From positions 1 to 19,913 of the forward strand of contig JAHDWA010000118.1 in NCBI GenBank assembly GCA_023382535.1: a stretch of DNA of 19,913 bases, in the 5' to 3' direction. The DNA comes from Anaerolineae bacterium (GTDB lineage: Bacteria > Chloroflexota > Anaerolineae > 4572-78 > J111). Positions 6,815 to 14,875 of the stretch are shown here, one piece after another; positions within the stretch are counted from its first letter, which is position 1; each line of letters opens with the position of its first letter. The position numbers and the translations under genes were made by a program. Below the pieces are notes generated by a model. The model ran no database searches, was not told the DNA's origin, and was given only the letters and a program-made list of their open reading frames with translations.

Positions 6815-9800
6815 AAGACACCCGTTTAGATACAGAATGGGTTTCAAAAAGTTCGTAGGCCGTTATAACAGCCCGATTAATGGCTACTCGCTCCAAAAAT
6901 AACTGGCGCAGGGTTTGGTCAGTAATTTTTCCGGCTCTGGCCAGGATCAGGTTATGGGCTGACTTCAAAGTTGCCTGGGCGCGTTCCGTTTGGCCTGTGG
7001 CAGTAAAGACTTGATAAATGATGAAATGATCCTGCTGGGGAAACTCTGGTCCCTCGCCGCCACATTCTGCTAAAATAGCCTCAGTTTGGGTCGCATATTC
7101 CAGGGCTTGAGTTAAATCACCCGCCGCCAGGTAAGCCGCCGCCAGGACAGCCAGATTATCCGGAGTGGCGAAACGCATCTTGAGTTCCTGCCGTAAGGCC
7201 AATGACTCTTCTGCTTGTGATACTGTCTGTTTTAAATCACCCAATTGTAAGTTAACAGTGCTCAGATAATTGAGAAAGCTGGAGGCCAGATACTGGTCAT
7301 CCTGGGCTTGAGCCAGGGTCAAACCCGTGGTGAGTAATTTATGGGCTACTTCTAATTTACCCTGATCTCGCATAGTCAGGCCCAAATTCACCAGAATATA
7401 GGCTTGTCCAGCCTCGTCGCCAATTTCCTGGGTTAAAGTCAGGCCTTGCTGTAAACAACTCTCTGCTTTTGGTAGATCGCCCAACTCCTGGTATAGAACA
7501 CCCAGGCTGTTCCAGACGTTAACTTCTTCCCAGCGGTTGCCCGTAGCCCGAAAGATACTTAAGGCTGCATCCAGATATTTTTGAGCCTGGTCATAATCAC
7601 CGAGATCACAGCTAATCTGGGCTAAATTATGCCAACTCATACCCTCACCCGCCCGGTCGCCAATGGTTTCCCATATTTCTAACGCTTGACCATAGTGGGC
7701 CAGCGCCTCAGCCAGGTGTCGTTGGTAAAGCGAAACCACTCCCAAACTATTGTAAGCTTGGGCTTCGCCTGAACGGTTGCCGGTTTGACGGCTCAGGGCC
7801 AGGGCTTGTTCGTGGCATTGCCGGGCCTGGTCAAAATGGCCTTGCTGGCGAAAGACCGTGCCCAATCCATTGAGAACTTGGGTCAGTACCCAGGCTTCTG
7901 GTTCGGTGGGCACGTGTTTGGATTCAAACAGGGCCAGGGCTTGGTGGTACCAGGTTTTGGCCTGCTCATAATTGCCCTGCCGGCGGGCAATCAAACCCAA
8001 ATAGGCCAGGCTGCGCGCTTCACCGGCTAAATCTCGCTTATCCCGGCTGTCGGCCAGGGCGAGTTCAATCGCGGCCTGGGCTTTGGCATAGTTACCGGTA
8101 GCCTCATAATATTGGCCCCACAGATAGCCCACCTCAAACGTTGGCGCTTCCAGGTTGGCCGCTAAAGCCTGTAGGTTGGCCTTTTCTTCCTCTCGCCGGC
8201 CCAAGACGTGCAAAATCTCCACTTGACCCTTACGCCAGCGCCAGCGCTCAGCCAGCGTTAAAGCCTGAGTGTAGTAGGCCAGGGCAGTTTCGTTGGCATA
8301 TTCGTGTTGGGCCTTGCCCGCGGCCAGGTCCAGATAAAACAACATCTTATCCTGGGCCTCACTCCGGCTAAAATGATAGGCCAGGCGCTCGACCGCTTCA
8401 GGCTGCCAACGTTCCAACGCTTCGGCCACGGCCCCATGCAGACTGCGTTCCTGTTGTTCCAAGAGAGTGGCGTAAGTGACCTCATGAGTAATACTGTGCT
8501 TGAATAGAAAAAGCCGTTGCTGAAGTAATACCCCACCCGGCTGAACAAAATCAAGGGCTTGCAGCAGGCCAATCTGTTCAAGTAAGCCAGCTTCACCGGG
8601 CTGGGTGGGATGGGCTTGAACCAGCAGATCAAATTCAAAGAGCCGGCCGATGACACTGGCCGCTTTTAACGTCACCTTAAGCGGCTCCGGCAGGCGGTCA
8701 AGCCGGGCCAGGACGATACTGTGGATGGAGTCCGGCACGTCCAATCTGGCCGCGGCCAGCGAAGCATGTTCAACCAGAGTCCACTGGCCCCGGCGTTTGG
8801 TCAAACAATTGGCCTGCTGTAGGGCACTGAACATCGCCTCAGAGAGCCACCATAGGCCGTCCTCCCGGCGACACAGATCCCCCCGCTCCTGTAGAGCATT
8901 CACTAATTCTTTGGTAAAAAGGGGATTACCCTGGGCCTGAACCTGAATTAACTCCAGGGCCAGGGGTGACACCTCTCCCTGCAGCCGTTGTTTCACCAGT
9001 TGGGCTGCCTCTGGCGGGGATAATTCACCCAGCTTGAGGCGATGAACCTGGGGCAGCCGGTTTAGTTCCAGCCACCATGGCTCCTGCTCAACCTGGACCG
9101 GCGGCAGGGTTTGCACCAGGATGAACAAAATGGGTCCTTTAGCTCGAACCCGGCCCAACGCCAGTAACAGCGCCCGTGAAGCCTCGTCCAACCACTGCGC
9201 ATCTTCGATGAGCACGAGGAGAGGTTGGTCCTGCGCCCAGGTTTGCAGCAGTTCATCGGCCAGGTCAAAGAGCGCATCCTGGCGCACCTGTGGCTCAAAA
9301 GCAGCCGTGGTGGGGTTATCTAAAATCAGTAAGCCGAGCAGATCGCCGAGCAAAGGCAAACGAATCAACCAACTGGGGTTCATTTCCGCAATGATCGCTT
9401 CGAGTTGGGCCACCTGGCGGGCCAGGCGTTCTTCCTGGCTCAAGTGAACCGCTCTTTCGTCCGGCAGACCTAGTAAACTCCTGAAAATCTGCCGCCAGGG
9501 ATAATACGTCGTGGTTTGATTGGTCCCCTGGCAGGCCCCGACAATTACCCGCACCCCCTGCTGCAAAGCTCGCTCGGCAAACTCCGCCACGAGGTGACTT
9601 TTGCCAATCCCGGTAACCCCCTCCAGCCAGACCATTTGGTTTTGACCGGCCAGCGTTTCCGCCAGGATACGCTCCAGTTGGCGGAGTTGTTCGCTTCGGC
9701 CCACCAAAGGCTCTTTGAAAGTGGTAAACAGTTTTTGGGCAGAGGGCAGTCGAGGCGACAGAGCGAGCGAAACGGTAATTGGCTCCTGTTTGCCCTTGAA

Positions 9801-11105
9801 TTTGAGAGGCCCCACATGCTTAAAATAATAACTGGAAGCCGCCGCCTCGACGATACTCTGGCTGACCAAAATCTGCCCAGGCTTGGCTCGGCTCATCAAG
9901 CGAGCCGCGATGTTGACCCCATCACCCAATACGCCATACGTGCGCCGGGTGACGCTGCCGTATGCGCCAACCCGCATCCGTCCCTGGTTAAGGCCCATTT
10001 GAATTTGCGAAATGAAGTCAAACTGCCGGGACGCGGCTTGGAGTTCCAGGGCTGCCGCCACGGCTCGTTCCGGGTCGTCGTCATGGGCGGAGGGCGCGCC
10101 AAAAATGGCATAGAGATGGCTGCCCTTGTCGCCGTTGAGCAACTGCATCACGTAGCTGTCATAACGCACCAACACGTTCTGCACCCAGCGAATAAATGCA
10201 TCCAGCTTTGCCCCGGCGGATTCGTCGTGATCGTAATCCAGGCCATCGAACTTCAAAAAAAGCGCCACAGCCGGACGGATTTCGGCCAGGAATTCATCTT
10301 GCCCATTCTGGAGACTGTGATAGACCGGCGGCAGCAGCCAGGGCCGAATGAGAGTCTCAGCCAGGTCAGTATCTTCTGCCGGAGCAAACATTTCCGGCCA
10401 GGCGTACGTTTCCATGGGTTGAGTTAAGCCGGCAACCACGCCAAAGGAAGCCGGGCTGCCGGTCCGGTATTTCGTCTTTTTGTGCTGGCTGCGCCATTCA
10501 ACCAGCCTGGCCTGGCTACCCACTTGAGCCGCCAGCTCTGCGCTCAGGACAACTTCACCGCGCCGGGCGACCTGCTGCGCCAGGGCCATGCGCTCTACGG
10601 TAGCGCCGGCCAGGACATCAAGATACTGGATGTGGGGGTCGCCGACCAAAAAACGCCGGACAGTCCCACCTGCCGCTCCAATTTTTAACGAGAGAGCAAC
10701 TTTCCGCCTGGGGGAGATCTCCAGGGCAGCAAATTGATGCATTGCCTGCTGCATCGTCAGCCCGCAGGCCACGGCGCGAAAGGCCGAAGTAACTTCCGCC
10801 TTCCGCCTTCCGCCTTCCGCCTTCTCAGAGAACCAGCAGGTAATAGCGTCGCCGCTGAAATTAATGACACTTCCGCCGTACCGGTCCACTTCTCGAATCA
10901 GGGCATCGTAGACCTGGTTCAACCGCCGGGTTAACTCATCCGTGCCCCGCCGGGAACCAAAGGCCTGTAACAGCGCATCGGTCAGCAGGGTAAAGCCGGA
11001 GATATCGGCAAAGAGGGCCGTTCCCTGCATGCGGTCAGGCAGAGCTTGACCCTCGGCGATAGCCCGACGGCGATCTAGGGGAATGTAAGCGCCTGGCGAT
11101 TCCAT
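6705..11105 (-). CDS. Soluble-adenylyl-cyclase-like protein: two class III cyclase domains, AAA ATPase, TPR repeats
   Basis: A 1466-aa cytoplasmic signalling protein. Cyclase domain 1 (~25-195) has both metal-binding Asp residues, D34 in FADISGFT and D86 in FSGDAITCWF, but its VNxAAR segment is degraded (GATVERMALAQQ). Cyclase domain 2 (~275-450) lacks the metal Asp pair but keeps GVLGDGVNIAARL (N398, R402). One composite active site at the domain interface is therefore expected, as in animal soluble adenylyl cyclase, which has the same order C1–C2–ATPase–TPR. The AAA module has Walker A GVTGIGKS (496-503) and Walker B LLVLIEDAQWLDEAS (629-643). From about 985 to 1390 there are some ten TPR-like helical pairs for protein binding. 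cAMP production is inferred; an inactive regulator is possible. The last ~35 residues come from a palindromic repeat element, and residues ~95-104 from a heptanucleotide repeat. ATG chosen since the cyclase domain begins soon after; no strong ribosome binding site is seen. Confidence 0.88.
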   Translation of the reverse strand: MESPGAYIPLDRRRAIAEGQALPDRMQGTALFADISGFTLLTDALLQAFGSRRGTDELTRRLNQVYDALIREVDRYGGSVINFSGDAITCWFSEKAEGGRRKAEVTSAFRAVACGLTMQQAMHQFAALEISPRRKVALSLKIGAAGGTVRRFLVGDPHIQYLDVLAGATVERMALAQQVARRGEVVLSAELAAQVGSQARLVEWRSQHKKTKYRTGSPASFGVVAGLTQPMETYAWPEMFAPAEDTDLAETLIRPWLLPPVYHSLQNGQDEFLAEIRPAVALFLKFDGLDYDHDESAGAKLDAFIRWVQNVLVRYDSYVMQLLNGDKGSHLYAIFGAPSAHDDDPERAVAAALELQAASRQFDFISQIQMGLNQGRMRVGAYGSVTRRTYGVLGDGVNIAARLMSRAKPGQILVSQSIVEAAASSYYFKHVGPLKFKGKQEPITVSLALSPRLPSAQKLFTTFKEPLVGRSEQLRQLERILAETLAGQNQMVWLEGVTGIGKSHLVAEFAERALQQGVRVIVGACQGTNQTTTYYPWRQIFRSLLGLPDERAVHLSQEERLARQVAQLEAIIAEMNPSWLIRLPLLGDLLGLLILDNPTTAAFEPQVRQDALFDLADELLQTWAQDQPLLVLIEDAQWLDEASRALLLALGRVRAKGPILFILVQTLPPVQVEQEPWWLELNRLPQVHRLKLGELSPPEAAQLVKQRLQGEVSPLALELIQVQAQGNPLFTKELVNALQERGDLCRREDGLWWLSEAMFSALQQANCLTKRRGQWTLVEHASLAAARLDVPDSIHSIVLARLDRLPEPLKVTLKAASVIGRLFEFDLLVQAHPTQPGEAGLLEQIGLLQALDFVQPGGVLLQQRLFLFKHSITHEVTYATLLEQQERSLHGAVAEALERWQPEAVERLAYHFSRSEAQDKMLFYLDLAAGKAQHEYANETALAYYTQALTLAERWRWRKGQVEILHVLGRREEEKANLQALAANLEAPTFEVGYLWGQYYEATGNYAKAQAAIELALADSRDKRDLAGEARSLAYLGLIARRQGNYEQAKTWYHQALALFESKHVPTEPEAWVLTQVLNGLGTVFRQQGHFDQARQCHEQALALSRQTGNRSGEAQAYNSLGVVSLYQRHLAEALAHYGQALEIWETIGDRAGEGMSWHNLAQISCDLGDYDQAQKYLDAALSIFRATGNRWEEVNVWNSLGVLYQELGDLPKAESCLQQGLTLTQEIGDEAGQAYILVNLGLTMRDQGKLEVAHKLLTTGLTLAQAQDDQYLASSFLNYLSTVNLQLGDLKQTVSQAEESLALRQELKMRFATPDNLAVLAAAYLAAGDLTQALEYATQTEAILAECGGEGPEFPQQDHFIIYQVFTATGQTERAQATLKSAHNLILARAGKITDQTLRQLFLERVAINRAVITAYELFETHSVSKRVSYEPVVRPFLALRTFGSVHCLLTGFGNYQSPHWPVLR
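10793..10825. repeat. Heptanucleotide tandem repeat inside cyclase domain 1
   Basis: CTTCCGC repeated four times plus a partial fifth unit (GGCGGAA-type on the coding strand). It encodes a short Ala-Glu-Gly-Arg-Lys insert just after the second metal-binding Asp segment (residues ~95-104), in frame. Confidence 0.85.
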
Positions 11106-11214
11106 AGTTACACTGATTCTTTGATGGTTGGGAAGCCTGAAGTCAGTAAAGAGGATTTATATTTGCACAAATGTTCTGATTTATTAATGAGCTACTTGAA
11201 TTTGCGGCACTTTT

Positions 11215-11244
11215 ATACTATCATGACTCTTATGCCGGTTTCAA
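11215..11244 (-). promoter_or_regulatory. Weak candidate promoter for the cyclase gene
   Basis: On the minus strand TTGAAA (11239-11244 in plus coordinates) is followed after 18 bp by TAGTAT (11215-11220). It would leave a leader of about 100 bases before the ATG at 11105. The 166-bp gap is shared with the divergent nucleotidyltransferase gene and is AT-rich. Confidence 0.3.
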
Positions 11245-11283
11245 TGCGCCAGTTCATACTTTTGGGCTAGAGTGCAGGCAGGG

Positions 11284-11631
11284 ATGATGAAGAATAAGCC
11301 GGATGATATAATTTTAGATCTCTTCCTCCAAAAGATACGTCAACGTTTGGGCGACCATCTTCGCCAGGTCATCCTTTTTGGTTCCAGGGCCAGGGGAGAT
11401 TTTGACTCTGACTCCGATTACGATTGCCTGGCAGTGGTGGATGAGGTTTCGCCAACGGTTGATGAAGCTATTGCCGAAGTAATGGGTCAACTATTGTATG
11501 AACATGATGCTGTCTTTTCGATCTTTCCTATTACGGTCGAGAGGTATCAGCAGGATGTTTGGGAACCATTGCTGATCAATGTGCGTAAAGAAGGGTTGCC
11601 CTATGACCAATACATAATCGTTGGCCGATAA
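11284..11631 (+). CDS. Minimal nucleotidyltransferase (MNT), MntA-like antitoxin family
   Basis: Small nucleotidyltransferase-fold protein (115 aa). The defining GSX10DXD motif is exact: G33-S34 in FGSRARGDFDSDSDYD with D45 and D47 as metal ligands. In MntA–HepT systems such proteins adenylylate and silence a HEPN-domain RNase toxin whose gene lies next to and often overlaps the MNT gene. Here only about 20 codons of a HEPN-like partner remain (11621-11680), overlapping the MNT stop, so this looks like an orphaned antitoxin. Start codon is uncertain: GTG at 11272, ATG at 11284 or ATG at 11287 are all in frame, and AGG-rich sequence favours one of the ATGs. The gene is AT-rich compared with the flanking large genes, consistent with transfer. 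Confidence 0.82.
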   Translation: MMKNKPDDIILDLFLQKIRQRLGDHLRQVILFGSRARGDFDSDSDYDCLAVVDEVSPTVDEAIAEVMGQLLYEHDAVFSIFPITVERYQQDVWEPLLINVRKEGLPYDQYIIVGR

Positions 11632-11680
11632 GTTGGAGTTGATGAAGCAAAGAGCATCTCGCTCTCTGACCACTGCCTGA
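11621..11680 (+). pseudogene. Possible truncated HEPN toxin start
   Basis: A frame beginning TTG at 11621 reads LADKLELMKQRASRSLTTA before TGA. It overlaps the MNT stop by 11 bp, exactly where a HEPN (HepT) partner gene normally begins, and its helical, Lys/Arg-rich composition suits the first helix of a HEPN domain. The rest is missing; the zinc-ribbon PLD gene begins within 17 bp. Calling it HEPN rests on position and a short stretch only. Confidence 0.35.
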
Positions 11681-11696
11681 CGACATACCGAAGCAG

Positions 11697-12482
11697 GTGA
11701 ACACTGAACGCACTCACGCTTATTTAATGCTCATGGGAGGACAGGTGACCAGTTTTGATATTTCAACCCTCCTGAATTTTGATCCACCCGAATTTCTCTG
11801 TAATAATTGCATGAGGATTTTTAACAGATCTGAAGTGAGAGATTATTCATTTGAAAGAGACTGGCTTAGATGTCCAATTTGTAATAAACATTATAGTAAC
11901 GAGGCGGAGTTCATCAGTATTAAATTTGACGATCTCATGGGGCATAGCCGCAAATTAGCGGCCATTGCTTCAGCAATGTATAAGGGTCTTAGAGATAAAA
12001 AAGCGTCACCGCCGTTGCGTGTGTTGTTAGGTGCGTTTCTATCTGCTGAGTCTTTTATACATCTTACAAGTTACAACATGAATCACGTAGTTTTAGGGGC
12101 TTTAAAGCTGATATCACAACAAGTGGATGTTCGAGGCTTGGTTAGTAATGTAAGCAATGAAAATTTAGTTCAGGAAATAAATAATCATAAAGATGAAAAT
12201 CCACGCTTGAATTTGGTCACTATTGCTGCAACAAATACTCACAGACTGGTTGAGGATGAGATTCCACATCAGAAATTGATCATAATAGACGGCCTTTTAG
12301 CTTTTGCGGGTTCAGCAAATTTGACCCTGTCATCTTGGAGAAGTGCCAGAGAAGGGCGTGACCATATACAAATAATCACTGATGTTGGACAAATTCAAGA
12401 ACTTCACGATAGACTTTTTAGCCAACATTGGTACAAACTTAACCCAGCATCGCAAGATTATTCGGATGAAATACCATTCTAA
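11697..12482 (+). CDS. Zinc-ribbon protein with phospholipase D-like (HKD) nuclease domain
   Basis: A ~261-aa protein. Residues 35-62 hold a zinc ribbon, CNNC (C35, C38) and CPIC (C59, C62). The C-terminal half has a single HKD motif of the PLD superfamily: H191, K193 and D198 in HQKLIIIDG, then GSANLT (205-210). One motif implies dimerisation to form the active site, as in Nuc and BfiI-type nucleases; a nuclease role is more likely than lipid cleavage but is inference. The gene is clearly AT-rich against the GC-rich helicase that starts 4 bp after its stop, so it looks acquired, yet tightly packed against that operon. GTG at 11697 gives the longest frame; ATG 11727 or 11733, or GTG 11742 after GGGAGG, are alternatives. 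PLD proteins accompany helicases in several defence systems, but no specific system could be matched. Confidence 0.78.
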   Translation: MNTERTHAYLMLMGGQVTSFDISTLLNFDPPEFLCNNCMRIFNRSEVRDYSFERDWLRCPICNKHYSNEAEFISIKFDDLMGHSRKLAAIASAMYKGLRDKKASPPLRVLLGAFLSAESFIHLTSYNMNHVVLGALKLISQQVDVRGLVSNVSNENLVQEINNHKDENPRLNLVTIAATNTHRLVEDEIPHQKLIIIDGLLAFAGSANLTLSSWRSAREGRDHIQIITDVGQIQELHDRLFSQHWYKLNPASQDYSDEIPF

Positions 12483-12486
12483 GTTA

Positions 12487-14802
12487 ATGACTAAAGCAAG
12501 ATTTTTACCCCGTCCCTCTCAACAAAAAATCCTTGAAACCATCCTGACCGCCCCCGGCCCGATCCGGGTGGGCGTGTCGGCGGTGCCGGGAAGTGGGAAA
12601 ACGCACATCCTCTCCTACCTGGCTTCGGAGCTGGTCCAGCGCGTTGGCGATGAGCAGGAGGTCTTGATTGTCACCCTGGTCAACGCCGCCGTAGATAACT
12701 TCCGCCGCCGGGTAGACGGTTTTGTTCGGGCCAGGGGCCTGCTGCCCGGTTTCAACTACCGGGTCTGCACCCTGCACTCGCTGGCCCACGAGATTGTCCA
12801 GCAGCGCCCGTCGCTGGTTGGCCTGAGCCAGGATTTTGACATCGTGGACGAGCGCACCTCGGAGCTGATTCTGCGCGAGGTGGTCGAAGGCTGGCTGGCC
12901 AGCCATGCCGCCCAGCTTGAAGATTATTTGCTGCCCACCGTCGAAATTCAGCCGCTTATGCGCCAGCATTTGCCGGAACTGGTGCTGACCATTGCCCGGA
13001 ACTTTATCAAGCGGGCCAAAGATTACCGCCTGGTGCCCTACGAGCTGGATGATTTGCTGCGCCGCAATTCCGATTCGCTCCCCCTGGCCCAACTGGGGAT
13101 TGATATTTACCGCGAGTACCAGAACCGCCTTGCCCGCACCGGCGTGGATTTTGATGACCTGATTCGCCTGGCCGCCCAGGCCATTGAACTCGATCCCGAT
13201 TTTCTGGCCCGGCTGCGCCAGCGCTGGCCCTATATCCTGGAAGACGAGGCCCAGGACAGCAGCCTGCTCCAGCAGCAAATCCTGGAAAGCCTGACCGGCC
13301 CCGGCGGCACCTGGGTGCGCGTCGGCGACCCCAACCAGGCCATCTACGAAACCTTCACCACGGCCGACCCGACCCACCTGCGCCAATTTCTGCAGCGGGA
13401 GGGCGTTGTCAGCCTGCCTATGCCCGAATCGGGCCGCTCAACGCTGAGTATTATCGGCTTGGCCAACTATTTGATTGATTGGACGATGAGCGAACACCCT
13501 CGCCCGGAAGTGCAGGATGCGCTCAGCCTGCCTTACATCGAACCAACCCTGCCAAGTGACCCGCAGGCCAATCCGCCCGACCAGCCCGGCCAGATCCACT
13601 TCCGGCCCGAAAAGTTCAGGCCGCCGCAGGAAATCCAGGCCATTGTCCGCTCGGTCAAGCAGTGGCTCAAACAGAACCCGGATAAAACCGCGGCCATCCT
13701 CGACGCCCGCAATAAGCGCGGGGTAGATATTGCCAATGCTTTACGCCGGGCCGATGTGCCTTATGTGGAGCTGCTCAACAGCACTGCCGCCACCCGCAGC
13801 ACCGCCGGCGTGTTAGGCAATGTTCTCAAATACCTGGCCCGGCCGGAAGACTCGCGCCAATTAGCCACCGTCTTTCACGTCTGGAAGCGGCATGAGTGGG
13901 ATTTGGAGGATTTGCAGCCCATCTACCAGCAGGTCGAGACAGCCATCCAGAATTGCCCCCGCCTGGAGGATTATCTGTGGCCCCGCCCCGGCCGCAACTG
14001 GCTGGAGAACCAGACTGAGATTATTTTGCCAATTGAAGATGAGCTGCGGGCCGGCGAACCGGCGAACAGCGGGGAAGAGAGTTTCTCCCCCCAGCACTTC
14101 ATCCTCTCCCTGCTGACCAATTTCCGCGACTTGGTCCGCCGCTGGCAGCAGGCAGCCATCCTGCCGATTGACCAACTGATTTTGCTCCTGGCCCAGGATT
14201 TGTTCGATAATCCGGCCGACCTGGCCCTGTCCCACAAATTTGCCGTCGTGCTGCGTCGCATCGCCGCCGAGCACCCTGACTACCGCCTGCCCGAATTTGT
14301 CGAAGAGCTGGCCGAGATTGCCCGCAACCAGCGCCGCTTTTTGGGCTTCGACGAGGATCTGGTCGGCTTTGAGCCGCCGCCCGGCAAGGTGACGGTCGCC
14401 ACCATGCACCGGGCCAAGGGCCTGGAATGGGATCGGGTCTACCTGATGGGCCTTAACAACTACAGCTTCCCCTCCGGCCAGCCGCAAGACACCTACTTTT
14501 CCGAGAAATGGTTTGTGCGCGACTCGCTCAACCTGGAAGCCGAAGTGCTGGCCCAGTTGGAAGCGATTGTCAACCCGGAAGAGAGTTACGTCGAAGGGGT
14601 AGCGACCGAAGCGGCCCGGCTCGACCTGGTCAGGGAGCGGCTGCGTCTCTTCTTCGTCGGCCTGACCCGCGCCCGCCAGGAAGTGATTGTCACCTGGAAC
14701 ACCGGCCAGCAGTATCCGAATAAGCTGGACAATCAGCCGGGCATACCTTTTGTCGCTTTACAAACTTGGTGGGAAGAGAATGGTAACAGGGTAGCAGAGT
14801 AG
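12487..14802 (+). CDS. UvrD/Rep/AddA-like superfamily 1 DNA helicase
   Basis: A 771-aa ATP-dependent 3'-5' helicase of the UvrD/AddA type with all motifs intact: I, AVPGSGKT (32-39); Ia, LIVTLVNAAVDNF (60-72); II, DEAQD (253-257); III, GDPNQAIY (280-287); V, ATMHRAKGLEWD (near 636-648); VI, FFVGLTRAR (near 720-730). It lacks the C-terminal nuclease domain of AddA, but the next gene encodes one. Together with the degenerate helicase-like protein at 2773 it may form a split AddAB-like end-resection complex. Start chosen at ATG 12487, 4 bp after the PLD gene stop; the frame is open 35 codons further up, but that part overlaps the PLD gene and looks non-coding. ATG 12466 is possible. The C-terminal residues (NGNRVAE) and stop codon fall in a short tandem-repeat hairpin. 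Confidence 0.92.
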   Translation: MTKARFLPRPSQQKILETILTAPGPIRVGVSAVPGSGKTHILSYLASELVQRVGDEQEVLIVTLVNAAVDNFRRRVDGFVRARGLLPGFNYRVCTLHSLAHEIVQQRPSLVGLSQDFDIVDERTSELILREVVEGWLASHAAQLEDYLLPTVEIQPLMRQHLPELVLTIARNFIKRAKDYRLVPYELDDLLRRNSDSLPLAQLGIDIYREYQNRLARTGVDFDDLIRLAAQAIELDPDFLARLRQRWPYILEDEAQDSSLLQQQILESLTGPGGTWVRVGDPNQAIYETFTTADPTHLRQFLQREGVVSLPMPESGRSTLSIIGLANYLIDWTMSEHPRPEVQDALSLPYIEPTLPSDPQANPPDQPGQIHFRPEKFRPPQEIQAIVRSVKQWLKQNPDKTAAILDARNKRGVDIANALRRADVPYVELLNSTAATRSTAGVLGNVLKYLARPEDSRQLATVFHVWKRHEWDLEDLQPIYQQVETAIQNCPRLEDYLWPRPGRNWLENQTEIILPIEDELRAGEPANSGEESFSPQHFILSLLTNFRDLVRRWQQAAILPIDQLILLLAQDLFDNPADLALSHKFAVVLRRIAAEHPDYRLPEFVEELAEIARNQRRFLGFDEDLVGFEPPPGKVTVATMHRAKGLEWDRVYLMGLNNYSFPSGQPQDTYFSEKWFVRDSLNLEAEVLAQLEAIVNPEESYVEGVATEAARLDLVRERLRLFFVGLTRARQEVIVTWNTGQQYPNKLDNQPGIPFVALQTWWEENGNRVAE

Positions 14803-14862
14803 CAGGTTGCAAGGTACAGATTATTTTGCAACCTGCCACCTTGTTACCTGCTACCTTGCAAC
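14782..14862. repeat. Heptad-type repeats forming an inverted repeat at the helicase–nuclease junction
   Basis: Units such as GGTAACA, GGGTAGC and CAGGTTG on the left mirror units on the right. GCAGGTTGCAA (14802-14812) pairs perfectly with TTGCAACCTGC (14826-14836) across a 13-base loop, with partial pairing further out. It contains the helicase stop codon (14800-14802) and ends just before the nuclease ribosome binding site. Confidence 0.75.
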
Positions 14863-14875
14863 AGGGAGATCAATA

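Noticed and set aside
9516..10427. Long plus-strand frame (303 codons) opposite the cyclase gene
   Set aside because: The minus strand has clear cyclase and ATPase motifs; this is a GC-driven antisense shadow with no recognisable domain.
11697..12482. PLD gene as part of DISARM or the Dpd 7-deazaguanine system
   Set aside because: None of the marker genes of those systems (DrmA/DrmB, DpdA and others) is present in the window.
12382..12486. 35-codon N-terminal extension of the UvrD-type helicase
   Set aside because: It overlaps the PLD gene in another frame, has AT-rich composition, and the helicase fold begins just after ATG 12487.
12505..13386. Long minus-strand frame (293 codons) opposite the helicase
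   Set aside because: The plus strand shows every helicase motif; the antisense protein is Gly/Gln/Val-rich filler.
14807..14875. 23-codon N-terminal extension of the nuclease
   Set aside because: It is made of the heptad-type repeat; a ribosome binding site and the domain start support ATG 14876.
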